Assembly: GCF_014805625.2 (NCBI RefSeq) | Contig: NW_023998433.1 | Coordinates: forward strand, 4,011,465-4,075,464 | Direction: 5' to 3' | DNA length: 64,000 bases | Source of the DNA: Glossina fuscipes | Taxonomy: Eukaryota; Arthropoda; Insecta; Diptera; Glossinidae | In this document: in pieces, positions 28,278 to 38,235 of the stretch | Position numbering within the stretch: position 1 is the first letter of the stretch | Layout of the letters: each line of letters starts with the position of its first letter | The notes under the pieces: model-generated | Databases searched by the model: none | What the model saw: the letters and a program-made list of their open reading frames with translations, nothing else | What the model was told of the DNA's origin: nothing | Translations under genes and position numbers: made by a program

Positions 28278-28337
<60 letters not shown>

Positions 28338-28342
28338 AATTT

Positions 28343-28390
<48 letters not shown>

Positions 28391-28430
28391 CATATATGTA
28401 TATATATACATATATATAAATATATTTGAT
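28250..28430. repeat. compound (AT)n / (ACAT)n microsatellite
   Basis: Alternating blocks of TA and CATA units over about 180 bp; self-complementary and fold-prone. Confidence 0.95.
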
Positions 28431-29504
28431 TTTGCTTCTAAAAAGATTTACCATTTTTTTATATGGCGGTAGCCAATTAAGAGCGCATAGTGTAACCTAA
28501 GCCTGCTTGTCTGCAGTTTTAGTTTTGCATTTTCCACCTATTTTTGCCATTTTTGGAGGTGACACATACAACACCAAACAGCTGTTCAGAAACCAACTTG
28601 ATTTCAGTTACCATAAACAGCTAGCTACTGTGGCTGGCATTCCTTCCGTTAATGCTTGTGTTTATGTTTTATGCCTTATTTTTTCTTGTTTTTCTTTTTC
28701 CGTTATAGAGGGTGAAGTAACATAGAGTATGATTAATGGTTGGCCAGGGCCAATGGCTTCGCTATAACAGACATTTAATGTTTGCAATAATCTGCAAGGG
28801 GAAAAGATATACAAAAGTTAAATTTCAAAGCTTTCGCGCAGATTTTCGCACCTAATGCACTTTTATGCAAAGAAACAAAACACAAAAAGATATATTAAAT
28901 TTCTGTCCGTTCAAAAATTATATACAATGTCGATCAACTCTAACTTTTGGAATTCCTATCACATGTAACACATTAAACTATCAGCCCTTAGTTTATGCAT
29001 CATTAATACACGTTGGGCAATCGAAAAACTGTTGAGAACTTGCTGATGATAAAACGACCTGATGTTTAGTATTTCATGATGAAAATTTATCCGTGCCGTA
29101 CAAATTAACTATATAAACTTTAGACCGCGTGGGTATGTTTTCTGGATTCCAACATTTATGTATATGTATGTGGCAGCAAGATCTAACTTTTAGCATTTTA
29201 AAGCAGAAATATTTGAAGAAAAATAAAATCTTTGACCAGAAAAACTTCACTTGTTATACTTGGTGCACGTCATATCACATTATCACTCCTTTGGGCACGC
29301 GTTGTGATCGTGTTTTTTTTTTCGTACTTATAAATTTTGTAAAGCTTTTTCCTATTTTATTGTTTTAGTTGTTTATTAACCCTAAACCGAATAGAGGTTC
29401 ATCATTAAATTATATTTGAAATTTATTTACATCAAATTGTTTTTAAAGTGTTGATATCGTTTTGTTTTTTGCGTTCAGCGTTTGGTGCTCTTTGTTTCTT
29501 TTTT

Positions 29505-30295
29505 TCTTTATTGATCCTCAAACACCAGGCTTCCGGTTTCTTGCTTATTGAAATGAATAAATGCTTATCTTCTTCGCAGATCATTCAAGGTTCTTTTTAA
29601 CCTCATCACATGTGATGAATTCCCTGAAGACAACCACTTAGGATCCTTTTTATTCATCCCATACACCTATGACCTCCCTTACGTAATTAAATCCAGCCAT
29701 GTCTTAATGTACGCTGACGATGTTAAACTGTTTCTTTGCTTTTCCTTGGAATCACACTCGCACCTCCTTCAATCTAACCTAAATAATCTGTCTACACGGT
29801 GCTCATTAAATTTTATGAAATTAAACCTAAAATGATGAAGCATGAAGCTTTCTTTTTCAGGGAGGAATTCATTCACTACTGAATATTCCACCGATTCACA
29901 AAAATGTAATTACGTTCACGAAGGTAGGGGCTCTATTTGATCAGAGACTACGTTTTAATTTGCACATTGAACTCTGTTTAAATAAAGCTTGATCAGTGCT
30001 AGATTTCATCGAACGATGGCTCAAAGAGTTCAACCATCGTCACATTACAAAAAGTCTATATATGAACTTCATCAGATCAATAGTATGCCTTTGTTCAGTG
30101 GTCTGCTTCCTATAGGTGTTCTGTAGATCCGTTTAAGATTAGTTAAAAACTGGTAACTGTAAATTTTGATAAAATTCATGGCATTTTTTCATTTATTTCT
30201 AAGAGGTAATTGAGTTCAGCTGTTAATTTATTTTAGCTGAATGTCATGTGTAAATAAATTGAAGTAAATGAAAAAATAAGTAAATAAAGAAATCT
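29505..30295 (+). mobile_element. LINE fragment, copy 2 (same family as 6.9-8.55 kb)
   Basis: It aligns with copy 1 from the TTTATTGATC...CAGGCTTCCGG stretch onward. Motifs include RSFKVLFNLI, a decayed VPQG region (EDNHLGSFLF), intact YADDVKLFL near 29712, and SLNFMKLNLK before a stop. A partial deletion precedes the 3' untranslated block CTGTTAATTTATTTTAGCTG and a (TAAA)n-like tail. Confidence 0.75.
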
Positions 30296-30469
30296 AGCAT
30301 GGAGAGAAGGTTCTTGATCGTTTATGACAAAAATGAATCAAGAAATGTTTAAATGAAAGTAATGTGGGATATTAGATGACCGACAATGTCCAACTGCAGC
30401 GTTTTCATACTCTACACCACTTGTGGTACAGCGCATATCAAGTTAGCGCGGTCATAACACGCAGAAGGG

Positions 30470-30545
30470 CTTACGATAGACCCATCTTTTATTATACCGA
30501 TCGATTCGGAATCTTAATCTGAATTGATCTAAGCCTGTCTGCCCG
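30470..30545 (+). repeat. left inverted end of the 30.5 kb element
   Basis: Contains ATAGACCCATCTTTTATTAT and ends AAGCCTGTCTG. It pairs with 31334-31413. Confidence 0.55.
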
Positions 30546-31333
30546 CCTATCCATCTGATGTCACTCCATGTAAATTTGTGTTCAAGCTACACGTCGCAAC
30601 TTTTGGGATATTTGGGAAAATGAACAAAATAGTACAGTGACATGTTTTGACCCAAGGGCGAACGCTATGGAAAATGTTTTGGATCGGTCCACGTTTTCGA
30701 CCACTCTCCATATAACGTCCTATTATGAAAAGTCGTTATATGGAAAAAATTTGGGATTTTCAAAATTTCTCAGCAAAAGTGGCTAAGTACCACCATATCG
30801 GCATTCTAAATTGAAACTGAACACTTTGAATCCCCTTATATAAGCAAAACTGAAGTTCACGCGACAAAAAGGCATAATTTTCAATGCTTCATGATAAAAA
30901 TTATACCATAATAATAATTTAATGTAAAAAAATTAACTGTACCGAACTTGGACCATCTCGTCCTATTTTTTGGATCCTAGGCTATACAGCAGAAAAGTTC
31001 AAGTTTTAATCTGTGGTGATGAAAATTGACCCTTAATAGTAATTTCATCCAAAAATAATGATCGTGTTAGACAATTTCATCAAAACAAATTTCATCAAAT
31101 TATCTCAAAAATTCTGAACTATAAGTGGACGGAATGGCTTAGATCGATTCAGAAAATGCTTGTGAATCTGAATGAGGATGTAACAACTAAAAACACTGTA
31201 GTGTTCAGAAAAGTGGGCAAATGCAAATCATTTTCAAAGGCGCTCGTCCTTGGGCCGAAACAAGAGAAAGCGCCATATTTCATCACAATATCTCAAAAAT
31301 TGCGGCCTGTAGATTGGACAAAAGGGAATAAGA

Positions 31334-31413
31334 CAGACGAATAGACAGGTTTACGTCGATTCCGAGAGTGGTTCTGAATCTATCAGCAAAATAAAAGGTG
31401 GGTCTATATCAAG
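31334..31413 (-). repeat. right inverted end of the 30.5 kb element
   Basis: On the minus strand it reads ATAGACCCACCTTTTATTTT near its start and CGTAAACCTGTCTATTCG near its end, the inverted partner of 30470-30545. A further block, TTTTTCTGGGTGGTGTTTAC, follows outside (31416-31435) and recalls the ends of the dispersed family at 38.2 and 51.4 kb. Confidence 0.55.
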
Positions 31414-31483
31414 TTTTTCTGGGTGGTGTTTACAACCAGACAAAATTTAAAATACCCTTGTACCGCAAAAGGTGTAGGGTACA

Positions 31484-31545
31484 AAATATATATATATTTA
31501 TATACATATATATATGTATATATTTATATATATACATATGTATGT
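31484..31545. repeat. imperfect (AT)n microsatellite
   Basis: TA-rich alternation directly after the outer end block of the 30.5 kb element. Confidence 0.9.
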
Positions 31546-31679
31546 TCTCTCTGTCTGCGTGTGCATCTGCCTTGTCTAATTTCGTATGCACTTCAAGTGT
31601 GTTTGAATGCAGTGTTTGACAATTGTATGGCGGCATATTACAAAATTTCTTTGAAAGATAAGCCACGTCTGACGAGTGT

Positions 31680-31816
31680 TTACTGTACGTTTTGAGTTCT
31701 ATATGTTATGTACGCATGTCCGAGTATATGAAAAATTCTCGCAAATAAATTAACATCCTGGCAATGGCTGCTGCAAATTCCAAGAGTGTCCAAAATACGC
31801 TCCTCTAATGAAGGTT
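31680..31816 (-). CDS. probable 3'-terminal coding exon of a minus-strand gene (partial)
   Basis: The minus strand carries a strong acceptor, a long T-rich tract ending TTTTTTAG at 31818-31817. The frame after it takes two partial-codon bases and then 44 codons to TAA at 31682-31680. The peptide starts PSLEERILDTLGICSSHCQD and continues with NLFARIFHILGHAYITYR, which is helical and well mixed in composition. It probably follows the exon ending near 31.95 kb, about 70-140 bp upstream on the same strand. However, that junction needs one leftover base from the previous exon and I cannot find a good donor giving it. The family is not recognised. Confidence 0.45.
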
Positions 31817-31884
31817 CTAAAAAAGAGAAATAAAAAAAATAAATAAACGAACAAATACATGATGTGGACATTAATAGGAACTGT

Positions 31885-32077
31885 TTATATCTTATTTGCT
31901 TTTTTATTTATTTGAAATGCGACAAACAAAATCACAATTGCTTGATATTCGGAAACCTCCACATTGCAAGGCACAGAGCAAAGCAGCAAAGGTAAAAGTT
32001 TATTTTGTATCGACAGACTTAAATCTCCACCAATTATAGACGATAGTAGGGAAAGCATTTCAAAGAATTGAAACAAA
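31885..32077 (-). CDS. probable coding exon, hydrophobic helical repeat-like protein (partial)
   Basis: After a CAG acceptor at 32079-32078, with a branch-point-like TTCTAATAC upstream, the minus strand is open for 63 codons to a TAA at 31887-31885. The peptide begins LFQFFEMLSLLSSIIGGDLS, then QNKLLPLLLCSVPCNVEVSE. Leu-rich paired helices of this type recall HEAT/ARM repeats (inference only). The single partial-codon base at its start fits the two-base overhang of the exon ending at 33088, giving Ala-Tyr-Ser-Leu-Phe across the junction. The true 3' boundary is uncertain. GAG|GTTTCC near 31951 is a possible but weak donor; otherwise the exon may run to the stop as an alternative end. Confidence 0.42.
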
Positions 32078-32422
32078 CTGGGCTAACCACTTACGCACAC
32101 AGACGTTGCGAAATGTAAGTATTAGAAAATGGAATCAATTTTCATTTTTTGTTTTGATTACACGCCCATGTCTGTACTAAAGCATTTCGCGCTAACATAC
32201 ATCCTTACGCTTAGATATTATTATGAAAACTTGTTTGTATATAAAAATATTTTCTTCTTATCTTTATTTTCTTTTATTTTATATATATATATATATTGTT
32301 TTAAGATGCACGTCACTTTTTTGTGAGTACACGAAATGATTAAATTTTTGCGATAACACCTTAAAAAAAGGAGCTCCTTCTTTTTTAAATGATTGGCATC
32401 GTGGCGGCGATTCCACCATTAG

Positions 32423-32625
32423 AGTGGCGGCAATTACATCGGCATCGCCGCCACGAAAATATAAAGAATTTTCACTATCAGATGCAGCAGCTCAAGGCGA
32501 CCAACACAATGTGCTGCCTCAAATTAATATTAAACAGCAGCCTCCAACAGTAGACAACAACAATAACAACCGCATTCAATATGACACAAATGAAGAGTAT
32601 AAAGAAAGGCAGACAATTCGTTGGG
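32423..32625 (+). CDS. candidate coding exon with poly-Asn tract (partial)
   Basis: The plus strand is open from 32340 to 32864 with no in-frame ATG upstream, so this would be an internal exon. The likely acceptor is CCATTAG (32421-32422). The donor is a strong TTGGG|GTAAGT at 32626. The peptide includes SASPPRKYKEFSLSDAAAQG, then a Gln/Pro stretch, five Asn, and RIQYDTNEEYKERQTIRW. The composition and CAG/CAA/AAC codon runs are typical of disordered parts of insect proteins. It sits on the opposite strand, inside the proposed intron 33087-32078 of the minus-strand gene. It therefore marks either a nested gene or a false exon on one of the strands. The function is unknown. Confidence 0.35.
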
Positions 32626-33087
32626 GTAAGTACGTCAATGCTGCTGCATTAACTTTGCTTATGTGCACTAATGTATATACATATACATGTATATGTATAT
32701 TGGCCACATGGCTACAGCTCAAAAAAAAAGAAAAAAAAATCAAAAACCACCAGACTTATAAGTGCAAAATGCTGCCGTTGCATTATTCGTACTTTGTGCT
32801 TAGGGTGAACAGCACAGTAACCGCGAAAACTTGTTACAATCACCTTAGCAAGCTAGCAAGCTGACTAGTAAATGCACTTGAGTCCACAGGAGTAAAATAG
32901 GCAAATGTTAGCTCTGGTTAGAGTTAAAAAGATTTACCATAATAGATTATCCCTTGAGCAAAAGTCCACGCTTTGAACAAGATTTTCCATAAACCCTTTT
33001 TACATTCATTCACACAACTACATACGAAGAACAACACAAAGTTAACCAAAGAATTGCAAAAGATAGAAATCTTTTGTCAGCACTTAC

Positions 33088-33152
33088 CTGTAAGCTAGTG
33101 TATGCAGGCTCTTTTTGTAATGAGACGTATGCTGGTACCCGGTATCGTTCGT
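33088..33152 (-). CDS. probable short internal coding exon, 65 bp (partial)
   Basis: On the minus strand the segment is bounded by a pyrimidine-rich acceptor ending TTCTCACACAG (AG at 33154-33153) and a consensus donor CAG|GTAAGTG at 33087. Read from its first base it gives TNDTGYQHTSHYKKSLHTLA, then Tyr and a two-base overhang. That overhang joins in phase to the exon beginning at 32077 across an intron of about 1.0 kb. A third frame is also open, so the frame rests on the in-phase join. The plus strand is also open here (an ALFVMRRMLVPGIV-type reading), but without matching splice sites at both ends. Confidence 0.4.
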
Positions 33153-33594
33153 CTGTGTGAGAAGATAGTCATTGATAACATTAATCACAAAAAAAAGAAC
33201 TGAGAAAAAAAAAAAAACAAAAAATGAAATAAAATCAACAAACGTATTAATGTGTTTAGAAAAGCAACAAATTTTGCTGAGCTTCTCATTTTCGCATAAG
33301 ACAAACCATGTAAATTAGTTTTTCAATATATTTTATTTTTAATTATTTTTGCTTTGCCATTTTCGAAATTGAGGAACATTTTAAAGGGGGCTGTATTCAT
33401 GTTTGTTCGTGTTTGTTCTATATAGTTTCTGTTAACGTCTCAAACCTTTAAAACTCCGTGATCTCTTCAAATTTTTTATTAAAATTCGTAATTGTTCTCA
33501 GTGCCCTTAGCATGGCGCCGATGCCTCAATAAGCATGAAATTGAATATTTTGTAAAAAATCCGAATCGTCGAATATACATTATAATTATAAGCT

Positions 33595-33730
33595 TGCTGA
33601 GCGGAGACGCGTCCATATTTGGGCCACTTTTGAAGAAAAATAGATTATGCTAACGATGTTCTTATTGTTGTCGCTGGTAAGTCGATATCACAAATAAAAC
33701 AAATTGCTGCAAGAGTTACATCACTCTTCA
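33595..33730 (+). pseudogene. fossil reverse transcriptase piece, R1/TRAS-like
   Basis: SIFGPLL at 33612-33632 resembles the SVLGPLLW motif. In another frame, YANDVLIVVAGKSISQIKQI (from 33646) resembles the YADD catalytic block of R1-type LINEs, with Asp changed to Asn. A frameshift separates the two and stops follow. It is a different lineage from the jockey-like copies. Confidence 0.5.
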
Positions 33731-35883
33731 CGGTATCAAACATTAGGGGGCCACGCTGAAACAAAATTATTCCATCCGGCAAAATGTATGCAGCATGAGT
33801 GTGGACAAACGCTGCGAACATCAAGCTAATGCTGCTGATTTTCGCGCAAGGTCCTACAACACAGCATGCGTGAGAGCAGGACACTAACCGCCAGATATAA
33901 CATTTATGCATTTCAGTAAAGAATACTTTGAAGGAATCTCACTATAAGGAAGAGAAAAGAAGGTTTATAAATGCAAACATATAAGCATGGCAGACTACAT
34001 GAATTCACGTACGAGGTTGAATGAGGAGCAACAAGACAGAATAAAAATGCTGGCCGTTTCCTTACCTAAATCGTTATCGGTCACAGTTGTTTTCGACAAT
34101 AGCGGTTTACTCTCAATTTCCTAGCACGTAGGAACCATTGAAACATGCTTTATTAGATTCTCCTAGCTTCAATGATAAAATATATAGAATAAAGCTCATT
34201 ATTGAAAGACAAATTGCTTAGTATAATCTGATTCCGAATATGGTGTAGTTGTTTGCTATTTAGAATTGCGAAAGGGTTGAACATTAATGCAGTAGACCGA
34301 GCAGAGTAAACGATTGGAGCGGGGGGTTTGAGCTATGACGCGGATGGTTGTACGGATGTAATCCCTCGTGATAATTTCGAGAAGAATAAGCTCAGTTATG
34401 TTTAGTGCGGTGCAAGTCTCTCATCCCTCTTCGTTGAAATAAAAAAAATCGTAATCTAGCGATGCCAATGAGACACAAAAGCGTAAGCGGCACAGATAAT
34501 TGCGGTTTTATCTGATAAGATGCATCTACGGCTTATGGCATCGTTCCCGGAAACTTGTTTCCTCTGCGGCAAATTATAGTTTATTTTAGATGAAAACGTA
34601 AAAATGGGTACATTAAAAAATATTATAGCGCTTCATCTAACTTCGACGATTCGACCGCAAACATCAAGAGAGATGGCAATTTCTTTTCTAAAATCATTCT
34701 CAGTGATGAAAATTCAACTTAGGCTCAATGGGGTCGGTGATAAGCTAAACTTAATTAACAAGGAGAGAGCGAGTAAATCGAAGAATGAAATCTTCTTTTT
34801 TTTTGTGCTTTTTTTTTTTTTTTTTTGAGTATTAACCGTTTAAAGTTAACTGTTTGATGCGTCCATGTCGGCGGATTTATTGGCGGCGAGAGACCGGACC
34901 TAAAGATATTTAAACGGGACTTCTCTTTTGGGGAAAGATGAGCGGATTCGATTTATCTGACACACAAAACGAAAGATTAAAATTGCAGTCTGAAAAATTA
35001 TTATCTTATATACTACACTGCATTCCATTATCGTATCTAAGCAATCTGCTCAGGAAGTGTTTAAGCTATTGCTAAAAAATGCACATCATTAGCAATTTAT
35101 AGATAATTTCGTCCGTTTTCTTTAATTTCAAATTCTTCAAGTTTTTAAAATTACCTTTTCATTAGTTATCCTGTCCAAAGATAGTTCGTATACTCAAAGT
35201 ATAAAGCGCCTGAAATACGTTAACATGACCGTATACGTATGCATGTGTACAGACATAATTGTACGTGTGTATGTGTTTGCTTTTTCTTTTTTTTTTTTTT
35301 TTTTTTTTTTTTGCTTTTATTACGTTTCCTTCTTCTTTACAAAAATGACGCATCTCATCAGCGACTGCCTGCTATGATTGTTTGTTTTCTCAATGTAAAT
35401 ATTTGCATACTTACTTGAAGAACATTATTGCTAACCATTGCTATAACCATAATTACAACTACAACTGCATGCATATGTTATCCAAGCTGACATTGCCCTT
35501 GTGCTCACATATCCTAAAAAGTTCATCTCACTTTACATAATAATTATCACCTTTCGATATCTTGGAAGCATAAACATACTACTTTAGTTGCTCGCTGCGG
35601 CTAGTAAGGTTTCGCGACTACTATTAACACCGTATGTTACGCTCTATGTTATGGTCGCTATTGCTGCTGCTGCTACTGACGTTGTTCCTGCTAACTTGTG
35701 TGACACAGAAGCCAATTTAAAATGATAAACACAGCACTTGACAATACATTTTATAAATGGCGGAAAGATTGTTGCGAAAAATGCCAAAACGCAAAAAAAA
35801 AAAAACATATTAATTTTTTCTAACGGATGAGTTATGCATTACATAAAGGAACACAAAAGACAACAATATACAGTACAACATGT

Positions 35884-35909
35884 GTATATATATATATATA
35901 TATATATAT
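35884..35909. repeat. (AT)n microsatellite
   Basis: About 13 TA units. Confidence 0.95.
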
Positions 35910-36681
35910 GTATGCTATATAGCATATGTGTACACAATTCAATATAGACTGTAGGTTAAACTTCAAAGTAATTTAAGCCGCTCTAATAAACTGTCATACA
36001 AAATTAGAACGTATAACTCTACAAACATGCTTTACATAATTACGGAGTGTGTAACTATCCACATGGATTTGATGGCCCGTTCAGCTCACTCGTTCACATA
36101 CTCTTAAAAAGCGGGTGTTAACTTAGCTTATTAAAAAGACAAGAATACGGCCTGGTACGGGAATGAGCGAGAATGCGAAGATCATTTGCCAGTGTGACAT
36201 TTACAATTTAACATAAATGATAAATGAACTGAAGAAAATTGCCGCAAGGCTATAAAGTCATAATTTTAAAATTACAATAACATCTTTTATAGCCATTTGT
36301 ACAGAGAAAGAGGATCGTCTCACGTTCGTATATATATTCAACTTAAGTTAAGCCAGCATTATCGGGCTTAACGCAGATACCAGCATATTCAAGGACCGCT
36401 AACAATAAAATATCTTATGATGGTTTATATTGTTACTGTACGCGCGGTTGTTGTCATTGTTGCTTTTATTCTTGTTACTATTATTAAACGTATACACGCG
36501 CACTAAACTCCTCTAACCGACGACTGATTGTATTATAGCCTAACAACAAAACATTCTCAATAGTTGGTATGCGTAAAATCACAACAAAAGTCAAAAAGAG
36601 CAGAATCATTGCATAGCGTCCATTTATAAAAATAAATGTATCTATCTGTCTCTTTATCTATCCATCTATACATTTATATAA

Positions 36682-36683
<2 letters not shown>

Positions 36684-36720
<37 letters not shown>
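36684..36720. repeat. (AT)n microsatellite
   Basis: About 18 TA units following ATCTATCCATC-type repeats. Confidence 0.95.
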
Positions 36721-36724
<4 letters not shown>

Positions 36725-37299
36725 TATATAAAGAGGTGGCAAAGAGCTTTACATAGAACGATTTGGCATTTGTTTAACATGAATTAAATTATAAAATACT
36801 TTATGAGCATCAATAGTAAGTATACAAGCGCAGTAGGGCTGGCTGTTGATTTCTTCGCGTACATATACAATTCATACAATACGGTCCCTACCATCTATGT
36901 ACCTAAGTTATGCTAGCAGAACAAATATTGAGGGTGGACATGTGTAATTTGCCTGCTTGACTTTCATGTGCCTGATCTGCCTAGTTGTCTGTCTACCTCA
37001 ATTCTCTGCCAGCCTCTTAGCGGTTTACAATTAATATCTGCAAAGCATGTCGACTGGCGTACATTTTAGCTGTAACTTTAACTGAAACTTCACTTGCACA
37101 GCATAGTAATGAGCACGAAACTTTTCTGTCGGTGCAAATACTTATGTATGTAGATATTAAACTACGCCCCACCATATCGTTTGGAGTTCTTTATTTTTTC
37201 AAGCTTCCAAGCATCGCAAACAACTTCAGGGCAGAAAATGTCTACACAATGGCTTTATAACACAATTTTGCGAATTTAATTTAAGGTGTTCTTCACTTC

Positions 37300-37385
37300 T
37301 TCTCCTCCGTCTTTATCTTCATCTTCGTCTTGGTCTTGTTTCCATTCTTTCCCTCTCTCTCGCTTTGTCTCTATTTCCCTTCCAT
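37300..37385. repeat. polypyrimidine tract (CTT/CTTCGT-rich)
   Basis: About 80 bp, nearly all C/T on the plus strand. The opposite strand reads as an acidic run (QDQDEDEDKD), which is likely a by-product of the repeat. Confidence 0.7.
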
Positions 37386-37809
37386 ACATATGGATATTCG
37401 GTAAGCATATAAAGTAAACAAACATCTCTACAAAACATACGCAATCACGTTGAATGATAAGAAATAAAATATTTCTAAAAATAGTTGTTAGTGTCACAAA
37501 TATTTACTCAATGTTTCGAGTAAGAAAGTTATATCCGACGGGGTCCGAATCACCGCATACCTATCACTACGCTTTCCGCATTCTACTCTCCAAGTTCTTT
37601 TATTTGATACCCATATCGCTGGTGTTATTAATTAAAAATTAATCGCGGTATCTAGCATATTCATTTTAGAACTAATCCATTTTCAGGCAGATAACACATC
37701 TTTATTTGAGTTTTAAAATTTCTATAGTTTTTTTTGGAAAATTCTATCTTGTTTGCATTATATATTATAATAAAGGAGGGGTAAAACCTCAAAAAAGTGA
37801 AAACAATAA

Positions 37810-38235
37810 AATTTAATCACATGTAATATTGTGTGGACATGGACGATCTTTTCCATTTTTGCACGTAAAGACTAGAGTGTTTCGTAGAGTAAACGTGTAA
37901 AAGTTCAGCGTTCTAACTTTAATAATTTCCGAGTAATGAAAGCAAAACGGTGTTGCGTGCAACTTATATTCTACTTCGGGCTTCTGTTTTAACCAATTTG
38001 GCCCATTTTCAATACCAACCTGTGTACAAAAGCTTCCAAGCTTCCTACCAAATTTGAAGTCGATATCTTCGTTTTTGCGATCACGAGAGTGCCAACAACG
38101 CACCGCACAAACACATTGAGAGACATACCTGGCTTTCAATCAATTCAAAATTTCATGCTCGTCAAGAATATATATAATTTATAGGATCTCTAAAGCTTTC
38201 TTTCGTGTGTTGCATACATTGTGAAAAAAAAAAAA
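37810..38235 (+). repeat. dispersed repeat family, copy c
   Basis: GCCCATTTTCAATACCAACC, CCAAATTTGAAGTCGATATC, TCGTTTTTGCGATCACGAGA and AATTTCATGCTCGTCAAGAA, followed by TTTATAGGATCTCTAAAGCT and GTGTTGCATACATTGTG, give the fullest copy here. Confidence 0.6.

Larger units (their letters stand above)
22351..29504. other. gene-free AT-rich stretch
   Basis: Holds the A47 run, the 28.3 kb compound microsatellite and a CA-rich block at 24.10-24.20 kb that is open in three frames. No gene could be supported. Confidence 0.65.
30470..31413. mobile_element. ~0.94 kb noncoding element with long imperfect inverted ends
   Basis: The left end (30470-30545), CTTACGATAGACCCATCTTT..., and the inverse of the right end (31413-31334), CTTGATATAGACCCACCTTT..., match at roughly three quarters of about 75 positions, ending at CCTGTCT. 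The interior has no coding capacity and contains repeated ATCTCAAAAATT-type phrases. This suggests a non-autonomous DNA element or foldback element; the superfamily is unknown. Confidence 0.55.
34000..37800. other. no gene seen
   Basis: AT-rich, with two (AT)n arrays, a T26 run near 35.3 kb and the 37.3 kb polypyrimidine tract. A CFLCGK-type reading near 34.55 kb might be a tail remnant of the R1-like fossil, but it is too weak to call. Confidence 0.6.

Noticed and set aside
33645..33911. 88-codon minus-strand open frame
   Set aside because: It is antisense to the reverse transcriptase fossil; Cys/Ile-rich reading without domains.
37276..37497. Acidic/basic minus-strand frame
   Set aside because: The charged run comes from a polypurine tract; the remainder is Ile/Phe-rich chance reading.
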